A stretch of DNA of 5,715 nt from NCBI GenBank assembly GCA_036497785.1, contig DASXIW010000185.1, forward strand, positions 1 to 5,715, in the 5' to 3' direction. Under the pieces are notes generated by a model. The model was not told the origin of the DNA, searched no databases, and saw only the letters and a list, made by a program, of their open reading frames with translations. This DNA comes from DASXIW01 sp036497785 (GTDB lineage Bacteria > Pseudomonadota > Alphaproteobacteria > Acetobacterales > Acetobacteraceae). Below are positions 5,090 through 5,715 of the stretch, in pieces; position 1 is the stretch's first letter, and each line of letters starts with the position of its first letter. The position numbers and the translations under genes are program-made.

Positions 5090-5715
5090 TCAGTTCGCGG
5101 CTTGCTTGACCGGCATGGCCTGCAGAACCCTCAGCGCCTGCTGCAGCTGGAAGTCGGTTTCCGGCTTGTTCGGGTCGAAGGCCGGGAAACCTTCGGGCGG
5201 CAGCTTGGGAATGTCCTTGGCGACTGCCGGCAGATCGGTGCGCGGCGTATCGGCCGGCGCCGGCGTGCCGCCGGTGTTGCTGATGGCACCCTTCAGCTCC
5301 GCCTCACGCTCGGGCACGTAATGCGGCGGCTCCACACGGGCGGACTGCACAGCGACATCCGGGGAGATGCCCAGCCCCTGGATGGAACGGCCGGACGGAG
5401 TGTAGTAACGCGCCGTGGTCAGCCGCATGGCACCGTTGCCAGGCAGCGGGATGACTGTCTGGACGCTGCCTTTGCCGAAGCTGCGCGTGCCCACCAGGAT
5501 GGCGCGATGATGGTCCTGAAGCGAACCGGAGACGATTTCAGCGGCCGAGGCGGTGCCCCCATTGATCAGCACCACCATCGGCAGGCCATCGGTGATGTCG
5601 CCATTCCTGGCGTCCCAGCGCTGGCTGTCTTCGGGGTGCCGGGCGCGGGTGGACAGAACCTCGCCCTTATTGATGAAATCGTCGGCGACATCGACGCCAT
5701 GATCCAGCAGGCCGC
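5090..5715 (-). CDS. ctpA: C-terminal processing peptidase CtpA (S41 family), 5' part outside window
   Basis: This is the C-terminal 208 residues of a periplasmic S41 serine protease that trims or degrades envelope proteins. The frame is open across the right edge and starts inside the protease domain: GLLDHGVDVADDFINKGEVL, then SQRWDARNGDITDGLPMVVL. The catalytic Ser lies in GGTASAAEIVSGSLQDH (about 5560) and the catalytic Lys in GTRSFGKGSVQTVIPLPG (about 5475). The block YYTPSGRSIQGLGISPDV closes the core. A Pro-rich tail (GGTPAPADTPRTDLP) leads to a conserved-looking C-terminal helix ending QAMPVKQAAN. No lesions are visible. In related genomes this gene follows an envC-like murein hydrolase activator, which would lie to the right of this window. 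It is the first gene in the window of the three-gene minus-strand operon that continues into the deacetylase-like gene and rppH. Confidence 0.95.
   Translation of the reverse strand, partial: GLLDHGVDVADDFINKGEVLSTRARHPEDSQRWDARNGDITDGLPMVVLINGGTASAAEIVSGSLQDHHRAILVGTRSFGKGSVQTVIPLPGNGAMRLTTARYYTPSGRSIQGLGISPDVAVQSARVEPPHYVPEREAELKGAISNTGGTPAPADTPRTDLPAVAKDIPKLPPEGFPAFDPNKPETDFQLQQALRVLQAMPVKQAAN

Noticed and set aside
1..5715. tRNA, rRNA, CRISPR array, insertion sequence or attachment site
   Set aside because: No cloverleaf, spaced direct repeats, transposase sequence or terminal repeats were seen.

Overview
The window looks like chromosomal DNA from a high-G+C alphaproteobacterium, most likely Rhodospirillales/Acetobacteraceae. 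The evidence is the ctpA – divergent polysaccharide deacetylase – rppH gene cluster, a DUF4169 small protein, a PEP-CTERM protein ending in VPEPASMSLLGAGLVGLG and an Arg-rich tail, and the style of the chemoreceptor. The family placement is inference from protein character; no database search was possible.

Layout, left to right. (i) 1–1549, minus: the N-terminal two thirds of a methyl-accepting chemotaxis protein, broken by one in-frame TGA and two opposite single-base frameshifts, and running off the left edge. (ii) 1550–1642: short intergenic stretch with a perfect 12-bp inverted repeat just upstream of the chemoreceptor ribosome site and a G+C-rich hairpin that may end the next gene. (iii) 1643–2308, minus: an intact dienelactone hydrolase family protein. 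(iv) 2360–2557, plus: a divergent 65-residue DUF4169 protein. (v) 2558–2706: an A+T-rich control region (about 30% G+C over 2621–2680) holding a very good sigma-54 (-24/-12) promoter match, an IHF-like site and an upstream dyad. (vi) 2707–3421, plus: a PEP-CTERM surface/exopolysaccharide-associated protein gene with a frameshift in its middle and perhaps a second near its start, followed by a strong rho-independent terminator. (vii) 3490–5715, minus: a compact operon in the order ctpA (3' part), divergent polysaccharide deacetylase, rppH, with gaps of 5 and 20 bases.

The minus-strand operon is an envelope-maintenance and RNA-turnover housekeeping set. The PEP-CTERM gene is an accessory cell-surface gene. 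Its likely RpoN promoter fits the known PrsK/PrsR–RpoN control of PEP-CTERM proteins in other bacteria, and this is the most interesting signal in the window. The lesions in the chemoreceptor and PEP-CTERM genes are either true gene decay or sequencing error. The flanking genes are intact, which favours decay but does not prove it.
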